Below, in pieces: positions 15,809 through 25,091 of a stretch of DNA of 64,000 nucleotides (position 1 is the stretch's first letter; every line of letters starts with the position of its first letter). The stretch is from Bacteroidota bacterium (GTDB lineage Bacteria; Bacteroidota; Bacteroidia; Bacteroidales; Prolixibacteraceae), in assembly GCA_023428545.1 (NCBI GenBank), contig JAEYXH010000010.1, positions 1-64,000 on the forward strand, read 5' to 3'. The position numbers and the translations under genes were made by a program. The notes below the pieces were generated by a model that was not told where the DNA came from, did not search any database, and saw only the letters and a program-made list of their open reading frames with translations.

Positions 15809-17881
15809 ATGAAAACTTTCAGAGACAATTTATTAAAATACTCAAAATTCATTTTCTGGGGCTTCGCATTCATAACAGCGGCAGTTCTGCTTTATCTTAT
15901 ACTCCCGTCGGAACCCAGGTTTATGTATGAATATCAGAAAGGAGCTCCCTGGAAACACGACAACCTGGTTGCCCCCTTTGATTTTGCCATATTAAAATCG
16001 TCAAACGAGATCGAAATTGAGAAACGGGAGGCTACAAAGAATTTTGCGCCCTATTTTTTGGCCGACACGGTAATATCGACCCAAAAACTGGGAGAACTGA
16101 TTAAAGACCTTGGAGAGATAAACAGAGAGGAGCATCCTGAAATCAGTGCTGTGGAAAGAGAGCTGGTTTCATCTCTTCAGGCAATCTATTACAATGGCAT
16201 ATTGCTTACCTCTCCCGAAGCGATGGACGTCCTGGCTAACAAAAGTGAGATATCGGTGGTCACTGGAAACATGGTTGACCGAAGGGCTATAGCTGATCTG
16301 ACATCGGAAAAAACAGCATACAACAATTTTCGCCAAATCACTACCGAAGTGTCGGCGAGGTTCCCGGAAGTGGCAGGTATATTGCGTAACCTTGATGCTG
16401 CCAAATACATCAAAAGTAACCTCAGTTACGATGACAACTATACGCGCAGTGAATTAAACCGGCTCGAATCGTCCATCGCAACCGCACGCGGGATGGTTCA
16501 GGCAGGCGAAAGAATCATCCTTAAGGGCGAGATTGTGGATGACTCCCGATTTCAGCTGCTCGAATCCCTGAAGGGTGCCTATGAAATGAAACGGGGGGAA
16601 GGCATCAACAGTCATCTTATTTCTGTTGGAAAATTTTTGCTCATCCTGGTCTTCCTGGGTTTACTGTTTACCTATCTTTATATTTACAAACCCAACATTT
16701 TGTCGGATACCCGAAAGCTTAGCTTCCTGCTCCTGTTTCTGGTATTCGTCGTATTTCTTGCCCAGGCAGTCAACTCTTATGAGAATCTGCACATTTATAT
16801 AGTGCCGCTTGCCATCCTGCCTGTTGTAATCCGCACCTTTTACGATCCCCGCACGGCCATATTTACCCTGATCATCACATCGATCCTGATCGGGTTTTAT
16901 GCTCCCAATAATTATGAATTTGTACTGCTTGAAGTATCGGCTGGTATGGTGGCTGTTTTCAGCCTGAACAAGATGCACCGGCGTGTTCATGTTGTCATAG
17001 CATCCCTGCTGGTTCTTTTTACCTATGCATTGGTATTTACAGCTGTGACCATGATCAGGGAGGGCACATTGATCGCATTCAATTTCAGGATGCTGCAGTG
17101 GTTTGCATGGAGTAGCCTTCTCATTTTGGTGGTTTATCCACTGATCTTTATTTTTGAAAAGATGTTTGGGTTTGTATCAGATGTAACACTGATCGAATTA
17201 TCCAATACAAACCAGCCACTCCTTAGAAAACTGGCAGAAGAGGCTCCGGGGACCTTCCAACATTCAATGCAGATTGCAAACCTTGCCGAGGAAGTCATCC
17301 TTAAGATCGGTGGGAATCCATATCTTGTCAGGGCCGGTGCCCTATACCATGACATTGGGAAAGCAGTGAAGCCGACCTATTTCATCGAAAACCAGGAAAT
17401 GGGGATGAATCCCCATGACATGATGAGTTATAAAAAGAGTGCAGAAATCATCATCGACCATGTCCGTCATGGCATTAAGACCGCTCAAAAACATAAATTA
17501 CCGGCAAGCATCATTGAATTTATTGCCACCCATCACGGTACAACAAAAGCAAAATACTTCTACCTGAAACATTTGCAGGATAATCCAAACGAGCAGCTGA
17601 ATGAAGATGATTTCGTATATCCCGGTCCCCTGCCCCGCTCGAGGGAAGCTGCCGTTGTCATGCTTGTTGACGGAATCGAGGCTGCATCGAGGAGTATGAA
17701 AGAGAAGACTCTTGCAGGACTGCGAACCCTTATCAATGACATGATCGACCAGAAAGTGAAAGACAATCAACTCGACAATTCAGATCTTACTTTCTCCGAT
17801 ATCAGTAAAATTAAAGAGATCCTCTTAAAAAAACTGGTCAACATTTATCATGTCCGGATAGAATATCCTTCGGAGAAATAA
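15809..17881 (+). CDS. 7TM receptor-type HD-domain phosphohydrolase (PgpH-like)
   Basis: A 690-residue protein with an N-terminal helix (about 14-31), a roughly 250-residue extracytoplasmic 7TMR-HDED region, seven clustered transmembrane helices (about 270-470) and a cytoplasmic HD domain. The HD motif ALYHDIGK places His-Asp at about 514-515, with FQHSMQIANLAEE before it and ATHHGTTKAKYF after. In Firmicutes PgpH hydrolyses cyclic di-AMP; the same architecture is widespread in Bacteroidota, where substrate is less tested. It stands alone, with the S41 protease 52 bases downstream. Confidence 0.9.
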   Translation: MKTFRDNLLKYSKFIFWGFAFITAAVLLYLILPSEPRFMYEYQKGAPWKHDNLVAPFDFAILKSSNEIEIEKREATKNFAPYFLADTVISTQKLGELIKDLGEINREEHPEISAVERELVSSLQAIYYNGILLTSPEAMDVLANKSEISVVTGNMVDRRAIADLTSEKTAYNNFRQITTEVSARFPEVAGILRNLDAAKYIKSNLSYDDNYTRSELNRLESSIATARGMVQAGERIILKGEIVDDSRFQLLESLKGAYEMKRGEGINSHLISVGKFLLILVFLGLLFTYLYIYKPNILSDTRKLSFLLLFLVFVVFLAQAVNSYENLHIYIVPLAILPVVIRTFYDPRTAIFTLIITSILIGFYAPNNYEFVLLEVSAGMVAVFSLNKMHRRVHVVIASLLVLFTYALVFTAVTMIREGTLIAFNFRMLQWFAWSSLLILVVYPLIFIFEKMFGFVSDVTLIELSNTNQPLLRKLAEEAPGTFQHSMQIANLAEEVILKIGGNPYLVRAGALYHDIGKAVKPTYFIENQEMGMNPHDMMSYKKSAEIIIDHVRHGIKTAQKHKLPASIIEFIATHHGTTKAKYFYLKHLQDNPNEQLNEDDFVYPGPLPRSREAAVVMLVDGIEAASRSMKEKTLAGLRTLINDMIDQKVKDNQLDNSDLTFSDISKIKEILLKKLVNIYHVRIEYPSEK

Positions 17882-17933
17882 CTGCAACATTTTTACTTCC
17901 AAAACGTTTATTTTTAAAAATTTGATTTGACTC

Positions 17934-19409
17934 ATGAGGATATATAAATCTATATTAGTTGCTTTTCTGACACTCACCATCGTGATTTCCGGATGCAAAA
18001 AAGATGATCCGGATCCTGACAACAATGACAACGGAAATCCAGCCACTCAAATGGCCCCGCTACTGACCCGAAAGGTCAATACTTTCATCAAGGATGTGAT
18101 GGGCGATGTTTATTATTGGAACAACACTTTGCCAAACATTGACCTGAACTTCGAATTTGATTCGAAGAAATATTTCGACAAGTTGTTGAATCAGGAAGAT
18201 AAATGGTCATTTATCAGCGATAACATAACCGAAGTGGAAGACAGCTTTGAAGGCATAGAAACCACCTTCGGCTATTCGCTTGCATTTGGAAGCTTTGTGG
18301 ATGGCACCGGCAATCCTACAGGCAACTATTTTGCCATCATCGAATATGTATATCCAAATACACCTGCCGCCAGAGCCGGATTTACCCGGGGTGATATCAT
18401 CACCAAAATCAGTGGGACAAGCATTACAGCTTCCAACTATATGGACCTGTTCAACAATCCCAGCATCAGTGTAACACATGGAGAGTATACCGAAAGCGGC
18501 ATCAGCGAAAAAGGAACAGTTAGCATGACGGCAGAGAAACTGGAACTTAACCCTGTTGTCGTGGCGAAAGTCATGGAGCATGGAGGGGAGAAAGTCGGCT
18601 ATCTGTTCTACACACAATATATTGGAAGTTACAACAGCAGTTTGGATTCCGTTCTTGCAATTTTCAAGGAACAGGGAATCAGGCAAATGGTTCTTGACCT
18701 GCGATATAATCCGGGAGGACAGACAACTGCGGCACAGCACCTTTGCAGTTCACTTGCTCCCCTTGATGTTGTTAATGCCGGGAAACAGCTGGTATCTTTC
18801 AAATGGAACCAGAAATACCAGAATTATTGGCAACAGACCAACAACAAAAGCCAGTTGGGTGTCTATTTTAATCCCTCAGTGCCTGTCAAGCTTGGGCTTG
18901 ATAAAATATATATCCTTACCACGGATGGAACGGCTAGTGCATCGGAACTTACCATAACCGGACTGGATCCTTACATGGAAGTTGTGACTGTTGGCAAACC
19001 AACGTATGGAAAATATACTGCCTCCATAACTTTTAAGCCTGAGGATATGTATGAAAGCCCTGATACTTATAAGGATTTCAAAAACTGGGGTATCCAGCCT
19101 ATAGTGATTCAATTTGCAAATTCATTGGGAGTAACAGATTTCAAAGAAGGGTTTAAGCCTGACATTGATGTTGCTGACAAACTTTTGCCGGCATATGCCA
19201 TTGGTGATCCTAGAGACCCCCTTCTTTCCCAGGCACTGGAGCACATGACTGGGGTCCCGGTTTCAACCACAAAGAGTGCCGTGACCTATCCAGAGTTCAA
19301 GGTTATACATCGCGGATTTTCAAAATTTGATGACAATAAGCGCAACATGCCTATTGATGACCGTCAGGAAGAACTCTTTAGGCTTATCAAAAAATCAGTA
19401 CAGGAGTAA
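17934..19409 (+). CDS. S41 family (C-terminal processing) peptidase lipoprotein
   Basis: A 491-residue S41 protease. The signal ends in lipobox VISGC with Cys21, followed by an Asp/Asn-rich linker, so it is an envelope lipoprotein. A PDZ-like segment (about 105-200) includes PNTPAARAGFTRGDIITKI. The catalytic Ser335 is in DGTASASELT and Lys360 in PTYGK, exactly 25 residues apart as in tail-specific protease. The DLRYNPGGQ block is also typical. It likely degrades or trims envelope proteins. It converges with the radical SAM gene, 15 bases apart, without a visible terminator. Confidence 0.92.
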   Translation: MRIYKSILVAFLTLTIVISGCKKDDPDPDNNDNGNPATQMAPLLTRKVNTFIKDVMGDVYYWNNTLPNIDLNFEFDSKKYFDKLLNQEDKWSFISDNITEVEDSFEGIETTFGYSLAFGSFVDGTGNPTGNYFAIIEYVYPNTPAARAGFTRGDIITKISGTSITASNYMDLFNNPSISVTHGEYTESGISEKGTVSMTAEKLELNPVVVAKVMEHGGEKVGYLFYTQYIGSYNSSLDSVLAIFKEQGIRQMVLDLRYNPGGQTTAAQHLCSSLAPLDVVNAGKQLVSFKWNQKYQNYWQQTNNKSQLGVYFNPSVPVKLGLDKIYILTTDGTASASELTITGLDPYMEVVTVGKPTYGKYTASITFKPEDMYESPDTYKDFKNWGIQPIVIQFANSLGVTDFKEGFKPDIDVADKLLPAYAIGDPRDPLLSQALEHMTGVPVSTTKSAVTYPEFKVIHRGFSKFDDNKRNMPIDDRQEELFRLIKKSVQE

Positions 19410-19424
19410 ATTCAATTACCAGGA

Positions 19425-20645
19425 CTAATTTTCAGGCTTGTGACCAGGCCCCACAAAGTCCTGGAAAGCGTTGTAAAATCCTCCCGTATTGCGAAATTCC
19501 TCCTGGTCCTTTTGGCTTTGGTGCCATTTGTCGGCCAACAACTGAAGACGGCTGTCGGCATGCGGGAAGAACATTTTGTATGATTGGCAAAAGCGAGGCT
19601 TTCGGTTATCCTGAGGATCCTTTATCCTGTCTTTCGTGCAACCCCCATAACATTTTGTAAGCCAGGGGCATTTACGGCATTCCCCGGGCAAAACAGCTTT
19701 AAAGGCGCCGAAAGTCTGTTGCTGTTTCGAATTCAGCATTGCAGAAAGCCGGTGAGTCATCACATTACCGAGTTTCCACTTTGGCTCCACAAAAAAATCA
19801 CAACTATAGACATTTCCATTGTGCTCGATAACGACATAAGGTCCACATTCCTTCATCATGGTACACTCAGGTACAGGCATGCCTACATAGGCATGAAAAA
19901 CTGACTCAAAATGTCGCACTGAGGTGGTAGGTTCCCCATTTTTAAAATCAGCCATCCAAAGGTCGAAAATTCGATTCAGAAAATGGCCATATGCCTCGGC
20001 AGTCACTGAGTAAGGCGCTGCCCGGGATGGATCGTCCGGATCGGTTTCAACTACCGGGATAAACTGCATCCAGGTTAGTCCAAGATTTTTATAATAGTGG
20101 TAGAGCTCATCCGGAAACTGGACGGAATAATCGGTCAAACAACAAAGCGCATTTACGGCAACATCATTATCCAACAACATTTGTGCATTATTTTCAACCC
20201 GGGCATGGGTGCCCTGGCCTCCCTGGTCAACCCTGTACCGGTTATGGATATGGGAAGGCCCATCGAGCGACAAACCCACCAACCAGTCATACTTGCGGAG
20301 AAAACGTGCCCAGTCTTTATCGAGAAGGATGCCGTTGGTCTGCAGTCCATTCCCTACTGTTTGTCCTCTTCCGAATTTCTTTTCGAGCTCGATCGCTCTT
20401 TCATAAAATTCAATCCCCATCAATGTCGGTTCGCCACCTTGCCAGGCAAAACTAACTGATTGCCCCCCCTGCTGCATAACCTGACGAATCAACTCTTCCT
20501 GTATTTCAGGACTCATCCGGTGCCTGACAGACTCGTTGAAGAGCTCCGATTTCTTCAGGTAAAAACAATAAGTGCAGTTCAAATTGCAATCAGGACCAGC
20601 AGGTTTGATCAGAACCGATTGCAAGGGTTTGAAATTCCTGGCCAT
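19425..20645 (-). CDS. Anaerobic sulfatase-maturating-type radical SAM/SPASM enzyme
   Basis: A radical SAM protein of 406 residues from the chosen ATG (410 from the ATG at 20657). Near the N-terminus LIKPAGPDCNLNCTYCFYLK has the CxxxCxxC cluster motif. The C-terminal SPASM region has Cys-rich blocks (CTMMKECGPYVV, VYSCDFFVEP, CRKCPWLTKCYGGC) expected for two auxiliary 4Fe-4S clusters. Anaerobic sulfatase maturases convert an active-site Cys or Ser of sulfatases to formylglycine. No sulfatase is in this window, so the client is elsewhere or the enzyme modifies another peptide. A TAAGTTTG element lies at 20674-20681. Confidence 0.9.
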   Translation of the reverse strand: MARNFKPLQSVLIKPAGPDCNLNCTYCFYLKKSELFNESVRHRMSPEIQEELIRQVMQQGGQSVSFAWQGGEPTLMGIEFYERAIELEKKFGRGQTVGNGLQTNGILLDKDWARFLRKYDWLVGLSLDGPSHIHNRYRVDQGGQGTHARVENNAQMLLDNDVAVNALCCLTDYSVQFPDELYHYYKNLGLTWMQFIPVVETDPDDPSRAAPYSVTAEAYGHFLNRIFDLWMADFKNGEPTTSVRHFESVFHAYVGMPVPECTMMKECGPYVVIEHNGNVYSCDFFVEPKWKLGNVMTHRLSAMLNSKQQQTFGAFKAVLPGECRKCPWLTKCYGGCTKDRIKDPQDNRKPRFCQSYKMFFPHADSRLQLLADKWHQSQKDQEEFRNTGGFYNAFQDFVGPGHKPEN

Positions 20646-20673
20646 TATCAAAATCAAAAATTATTAACAGGCA

Positions 20674-20681
20674 CAAACTTA
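20674..20681 (-). promoter_or_regulatory. -7 element TAAGTTTG for the radical SAM gene
   Basis: Exact TAnnTTTG match on the minus strand; the start expected near 20667 leaves about 22 bases before the ATG at 20645, favouring that ATG over the one at 20657. Confidence 0.5.
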
Positions 20682-20797
20682 ATAAATAGTGGCTAAAGAG
20701 AATGGTTGAAAACTTGATTGGCAGATTTTGGGGCGATATATTCAAAATCCCTAATATTGTTTTACATCCAAAGTCAAGTTAAAGACTGAAAGGATAA

Positions 20798-21532
20798 ATG
20801 TACAACACATTATATTTCAGCATGATAAAGAAGAAAAGAAAAGGAAGGAGACTGAAGCCAAAATACAAGAGATTATTTATAGTCATTCTAATGCTTATTG
20901 TTTCCCTGATTGCCATTCCCCTGTTGATGCGTGATCATTCTTCGTCACAGGCAAGGGAAGTTGGAAAAGTGAGTGTCGCAAAATATAAGGATTTAAATGC
21001 AAGACATCTGAAACATGCGAAAGCAAATGGCATAAAACCGTTTGCTTCAGATGCAGATGTTTTGGAAGGCGTAAAGGAACTTATCAGGGAAGATGAACTC
21101 GAAAAACTTGAAGACAACAAGTATTACATGGTCGACGATCTCACCCATTCGCATCCCTACCTGACACCCGAAACCATTGAATTGCTTGATTTGATTGGGG
21201 AGCGTTTCCATGAAAAGCTAAGCGAAAACAACATTGAAAAATATCATTTCAGGATAACCTCGGTTCTTCGAACCAAAGAGAGCCAAAAAAGATTGAGCCG
21301 TTCAAATATCAATGCAACTTCTGATTCCAGCCATCTATATGGAACAACCTTTGATATATCCTGGAAGAACCTGGTCAGGAAAGGTTGGTTTGGCAAGGAA
21401 ACCATTGTCGCCCATGGTCCGGCTATCAGGTTGTTGTCGCAAACCATTGGAGAGTTAAAAAAAGAAGGGAAACTGGTAGTGGTTACCGAATTTAAAGAAG
21501 CCTGCTTTCACATTACCATTGCAGACAACTGA
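20798..21532 (+). CDS. DUF5715-like membrane-anchored protein
   Basis: A 244-residue protein with a very basic N-terminus (KKKRKGRRLKPKYKR) and one transmembrane anchor (about 27-44), then an extracytoplasmic domain. The C-terminal half contains RITSVLRTKESQKRLSRSN and DSSHLYGTTFDISW; the SxHxxGTxxDI arrangement resembles the zinc-binding motif of M15-type D,D-peptidases, and the whole resembles DUF5715. A cell-wall peptidase-like role is inference. The ATG at 20822 (MIKKKRKG) is an alternative start, but an AAAGG stretch lies just before the ATG at 20798. No operon partner. Confidence 0.7.
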   Translation: MYNTLYFSMIKKKRKGRRLKPKYKRLFIVILMLIVSLIAIPLLMRDHSSSQAREVGKVSVAKYKDLNARHLKHAKANGIKPFASDADVLEGVKELIREDELEKLEDNKYYMVDDLTHSHPYLTPETIELLDLIGERFHEKLSENNIEKYHFRITSVLRTKESQKRLSRSNINATSDSSHLYGTTFDISWKNLVRKGWFGKETIVAHGPAIRLLSQTIGELKKEGKLVVVTEFKEACFHITIADN

Positions 21533-21624
21533 TCGTCGCCTGCATTATCACCCTGTCTTTGGTAAATTCCAATAGGGATGCAATAACTTATGACCAGGCA
21601 AGTTTAATAAGCAGGCTATTTTTT

Positions 21625-21632
21625 TAGTTTTG
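21625..21632 (+). promoter_or_regulatory. -7 element TAGTTTTG very close to a TonB receptor start codon
   Basis: TAGTTTTG fits TAnnTTTG, with TTTA (21603-21606) 18 bases upstream as a weak -33 element. The first ATG of the receptor is only 5 bases downstream, so the expected transcript would have almost no leader. Confidence 0.5.
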
Positions 21633-21636
21633 CAGA

Positions 21637-24051
21637 ATGATGCAAAAGATCCTTATACCTGTCATCCTAATTCTTATTCTGACCTCAGAAAGTTTCGCTC
21701 AAAGTAACAATGCCACGCTTGTAGGCAAGGTTACAGATGAGGGTGGGCAACCACTTGAACTTGTCAACATTGCATTGCGTGATTATCCCATAGGAACTTC
21801 TACAAACCGCAGAGGGGAATATCTTTTAAGAATCCCGGCACGTCGCACTATAACGGTTGTCTTTTCTTCGATGGGGTATACAACATTAGAAAAATCCATA
21901 CAGGCAGGAACTGAGGAACGTGTATCGATGAACGTCACACTCATTGAATCGACAACCGAAATTGGTGAGGTCAACGTCACCGAGAACAGGAGAAACAGCG
22001 GCGGGCTTGAAAGAATAGATCCCAGGCTTACCAATAACTTAAGCTCGGCAGGCGGAGGTGCGGTTGAGGCATTGATCAAAACGCTGCCGGGAGTTTCATC
22101 CAACAATGAACTTAGTTCACAATATTCGGTTAGAGGTGGCAATTTTGATGAAAACCTGGTCTATGTAAACGACATTGAGATTTACAGGCCGTTTTTGATC
22201 AGGGCAGGACAACAGGAAGGACTCAGCTTCATCAACAGTGACCTTGTATCATCCATAGAATTTTCGGCCGGGGGATTCAGCGCCCGATACGGAGATAAAA
22301 TGTCGAGTGTCCTGGATATTAAATACCGTAAGCCAACTGAATTTAAAGGTTCAGTTTCGGGCAGCCTCCTCGGAGGAAGTGTCCATGTAGAGGATCTGGC
22401 CATCAACGGAAAATTTTCCCATATTACAGGCATCAGGTATAAAACCAATAAATACCTGCTGGGCAGTCTTGATGAGCAAGGCGAATATGATCCTCGTTTT
22501 GTGGATATTCAGACCTACCTTACCTGGAAATTTTCTGAAAAACTGGATATCTCGTTCCTGGGGAATATTGCCCAGAATCGGTATAATTTTATTCCTCAAA
22601 CACGTGAAACTACATTTGGGACCTGGGATGTCCCACTCAACACAAAAATTTATTTCCAGGGAAGTGAAGTAGATAATTTTTTAACGCGGCTGGGAGCTCT
22701 GAGTCTAAACTTTCATCCAAATGAAAACCTGAACCTGAAATTCATTGCAACCGCCTATCTGGCCAATGAAGAGGAAACCTATGATATTCTTGGAGAATAT
22801 TACCTGAACCAGCTTGAAAGGAACATGTCTTCCGAAGATTATGGCGACAGCATATTAAACCTTGGTGTCGGCACTTTCCTGAACCATGCCCGTAATTACC
22901 TCGATGCCAAGGTAGTCAGCTTTTCACACAAAGGAGCTTATAACAGCGAAAACCATTTGTTGAACTGGGGTATTAAAATACAACACGAAAGAATTGACAA
23001 CCAAATCAACGAATGGATATACAGGGATTCGACTGGTTATTCACTACCCTATTCTGACGAAGAAGTTCTTCTTTATTATACCCTGAACAGCAAATCTTCA
23101 CTTAAGTCGGTGAGAACTACCGGTTATCTTCAGGACACCTGGCAAATTCCGGTAGCGTCAGGTGACCTATACCTGAATGGGGGCATAAGGGCACATTACT
23201 GGAGTTATAACCGGGAAACGGTTATCAGCCCCAGGTTTTCCATCAACTATTTTCCTGATTGGAAAGAAGATATATCTTTCAGGTTTGCCACCGGCTGGTA
23301 TCACCAATCCGCATTTTTCAAGGAATTGCTGAAACCTGATGGAGAAATTGAACCCGAAAATAAGGCACAACGATCATTTCAGGTTCTACTCGGAAGCGAT
23401 TACATCTTCACTGCCTGGAACCGTCCCTTTCGATTCTCATCCGAAGCCTACTACAAACATATGACCCGACTCATGCCGTACCAGATTGATAATGTAAGAA
23501 TCAGGTATTTACCCGATCAACTTGCCAATGGGTATGCTACCGGTCTGGACATGAAAATAAATGGTGAATTTGTAAGTGGAGTACAATCCTGGGCCAGCCT
23601 TTCATTAATGAAAACGCAGGAGAATATTGCGGGTGACGGACATGGCTATATACCCAGGCCAACAGACCAACGCTTTAACTTCAGTTTATATTTTCAAGAC
23701 TATTTACCCGGAAATCCTACCTGGAAAATGTATATGTCAGCCTTTTACGGATCACGACTACCTATAGGGCCTCCACGGTCAGAAAGATGGCAGGATACTT
23801 TCAGGATGCCTCCTTACCGAAGGGTCGACATGGGCATTTCGAAAGTACTGATCAGCAAAAGCACCCCCGGAAGTGGTATAATAATGGAGGCAATTGATGA
23901 TTTGTCAGTTAGTCTTGAGGTTTTTAATTTGCTGAATATCAATAATACCGTTTCATATTTTTGGGTTACAAGCAACTGGGGTGACATGTATGCTGTTCCC
24001 AATTACCTTACTTCCAGAAAGATCAATCTGAAGGTTGCCATTACTTTCTGA
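21637..24051 (+). CDS. TonB-dependent receptor with carboxypeptidase-regulatory-like domain
   Basis: An 804-residue outer-membrane receptor. A signal peptide ends ESFAQ at about residue 22; residues about 25-110 form a carboxypeptidase-regulatory-like beta-sandwich (LVGKVTDEGGQPLELVNIAL); the plug follows, with ALIKTLPGVSSNNELSSQYS and VRGGNFDENLVYVNDIEIYR; the rest is the beta-barrel, ending in an aromatic residue (ITF). It takes up a substrate across the outer membrane using TonB. No SusD-like lipoprotein is adjacent, so this is not a SusCD glycan pair. The substrate cannot be told from sequence. Confidence 0.93.
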   Translation: MMQKILIPVILILILTSESFAQSNNATLVGKVTDEGGQPLELVNIALRDYPIGTSTNRRGEYLLRIPARRTITVVFSSMGYTTLEKSIQAGTEERVSMNVTLIESTTEIGEVNVTENRRNSGGLERIDPRLTNNLSSAGGGAVEALIKTLPGVSSNNELSSQYSVRGGNFDENLVYVNDIEIYRPFLIRAGQQEGLSFINSDLVSSIEFSAGGFSARYGDKMSSVLDIKYRKPTEFKGSVSGSLLGGSVHVEDLAINGKFSHITGIRYKTNKYLLGSLDEQGEYDPRFVDIQTYLTWKFSEKLDISFLGNIAQNRYNFIPQTRETTFGTWDVPLNTKIYFQGSEVDNFLTRLGALSLNFHPNENLNLKFIATAYLANEEETYDILGEYYLNQLERNMSSEDYGDSILNLGVGTFLNHARNYLDAKVVSFSHKGAYNSENHLLNWGIKIQHERIDNQINEWIYRDSTGYSLPYSDEEVLLYYTLNSKSSLKSVRTTGYLQDTWQIPVASGDLYLNGGIRAHYWSYNRETVISPRFSINYFPDWKEDISFRFATGWYHQSAFFKELLKPDGEIEPENKAQRSFQVLLGSDYIFTAWNRPFRFSSEAYYKHMTRLMPYQIDNVRIRYLPDQLANGYATGLDMKINGEFVSGVQSWASLSLMKTQENIAGDGHGYIPRPTDQRFNFSLYFQDYLPGNPTWKMYMSAFYGSRLPIGPPRSERWQDTFRMPPYRRVDMGISKVLISKSTPGSGIIMEAIDDLSVSLEVFNLLNINNTVSYFWVTSNWGDMYAVPNYLTSRKINLKVAITF

Positions 24052-24179
24052 TTATTTCTTCCAAATAGTTTCGATTTAAGGATCCCCTTATTGAATTAAC
24101 GTTATTTCAGAACCAGGTTTGGCAAAAATCATTTGCACAAGTTTTTTTGTATATTCAACTTAGTTTTTAAACCTGATTT

Positions 24180-24974
24180 ATGAAACTCAGAATTTACCAG
24201 GTCGATGCCTTTACCCATAACCTATTCAAGGGCAATCCCGCTGCAGTCATTCCATTGCAGAATTGGCTTCCGGATTTGGTCTTGCAGCAGATCGCCCTGG
24301 AAAACAATCTATCAGAAACAGCGTTTTTTGTACCTGCCAAAGATCACTTTGAGCTTAGATGGTTTACCCCGCAAACGGAAGTTAACCTTTGTGGACATGC
24401 CACCCTGGCGACCGCCCACGTTCTATTCACATACCTGTTCCCGGAATTGAAGGAGATCCATTTCTCATCCAAAAGCGGGATTCTTAACGTATTTCGGGAT
24501 CAAGCCATCTACTTTCTGGACTTCCCGACGTCGCCAATCGTATCCGTTCAGGAATCCAATTTAACCTTGATAAAGAGAATGTTCACTAATTCCGTGGCAG
24601 TGTTTGAAGGTAACGAAGACCTCATGGTCGTGCTTCCATCAGAAGGGGACGTTCACGGATATAAGCCTGACTTCCAGCATCTCGCCAAACTTGATTACAG
24701 AGGAATTATCATCACCGCAAAAGGAAGCGAGACTGATTTTGTCAGTCGTTTCTTTGGACCTCGGGTTGGCGTCAACGAAGATCCTGTAACAGGTTCTGCA
24801 CATACCCTCCTCATTCCATACTGGTCAGCGATCCTCAAAAAAAACAAGATGACCGCCCGCCAGTTATCAATTCGGGGCGGTGAATTATTTTGCGAACACA
24901 AGAGAGAAAGAGTACATATTGGAGGATCAGCTGTAACTTATCTAACAGGCGAAATCCTAATACCGGGCGACTAA
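24180..24974 (+). CDS. PhzF family isomerase
   Basis: A 264-residue PhzF-like protein of the diaminopimelate-epimerase fold. The N-terminal YQVDAFTHNLFKGNPAAV and ALENNLSETAFF with probable catalytic Glu46 are family signatures, as are FTPQTEVNLCGHATLATAH and the C-terminal DPVTGSAHT. PhzF itself isomerises an intermediate of phenazine biosynthesis, but most genomic members have no phenazine genes nearby, as here, and their substrates are unknown. No neighbour on the same strand gives a pathway clue. Confidence 0.9.
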   Translation: MKLRIYQVDAFTHNLFKGNPAAVIPLQNWLPDLVLQQIALENNLSETAFFVPAKDHFELRWFTPQTEVNLCGHATLATAHVLFTYLFPELKEIHFSSKSGILNVFRDQAIYFLDFPTSPIVSVQESNLTLIKRMFTNSVAVFEGNEDLMVVLPSEGDVHGYKPDFQHLAKLDYRGIIITAKGSETDFVSRFFGPRVGVNEDPVTGSAHTLLIPYWSAILKKNKMTARQLSIRGGELFCEHKRERVHIGGSAVTYLTGEILIPGD

Positions 24975-25091
24975 TTATGATAATGCTCTTATACAGAAAA
25001 GTGTCTTTTTTAAGTCATAATATTTGGAAATTATCCAATACCATTCATCAATTTACATTTACATATGAGACCATCTCAAAATTATAAACTT

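Noticed and set aside
18207..18740. Minus-strand frame of 177 codons inside the S41 protease gene
   Set aside because: Antisense shadow of a well-supported gene, no family signal.
24121..24136. Possible sigma-54 (-24/-12) promoter before phzF
   Set aside because: GG and GC are 12 bases apart instead of 10, so the spacing rule fails.
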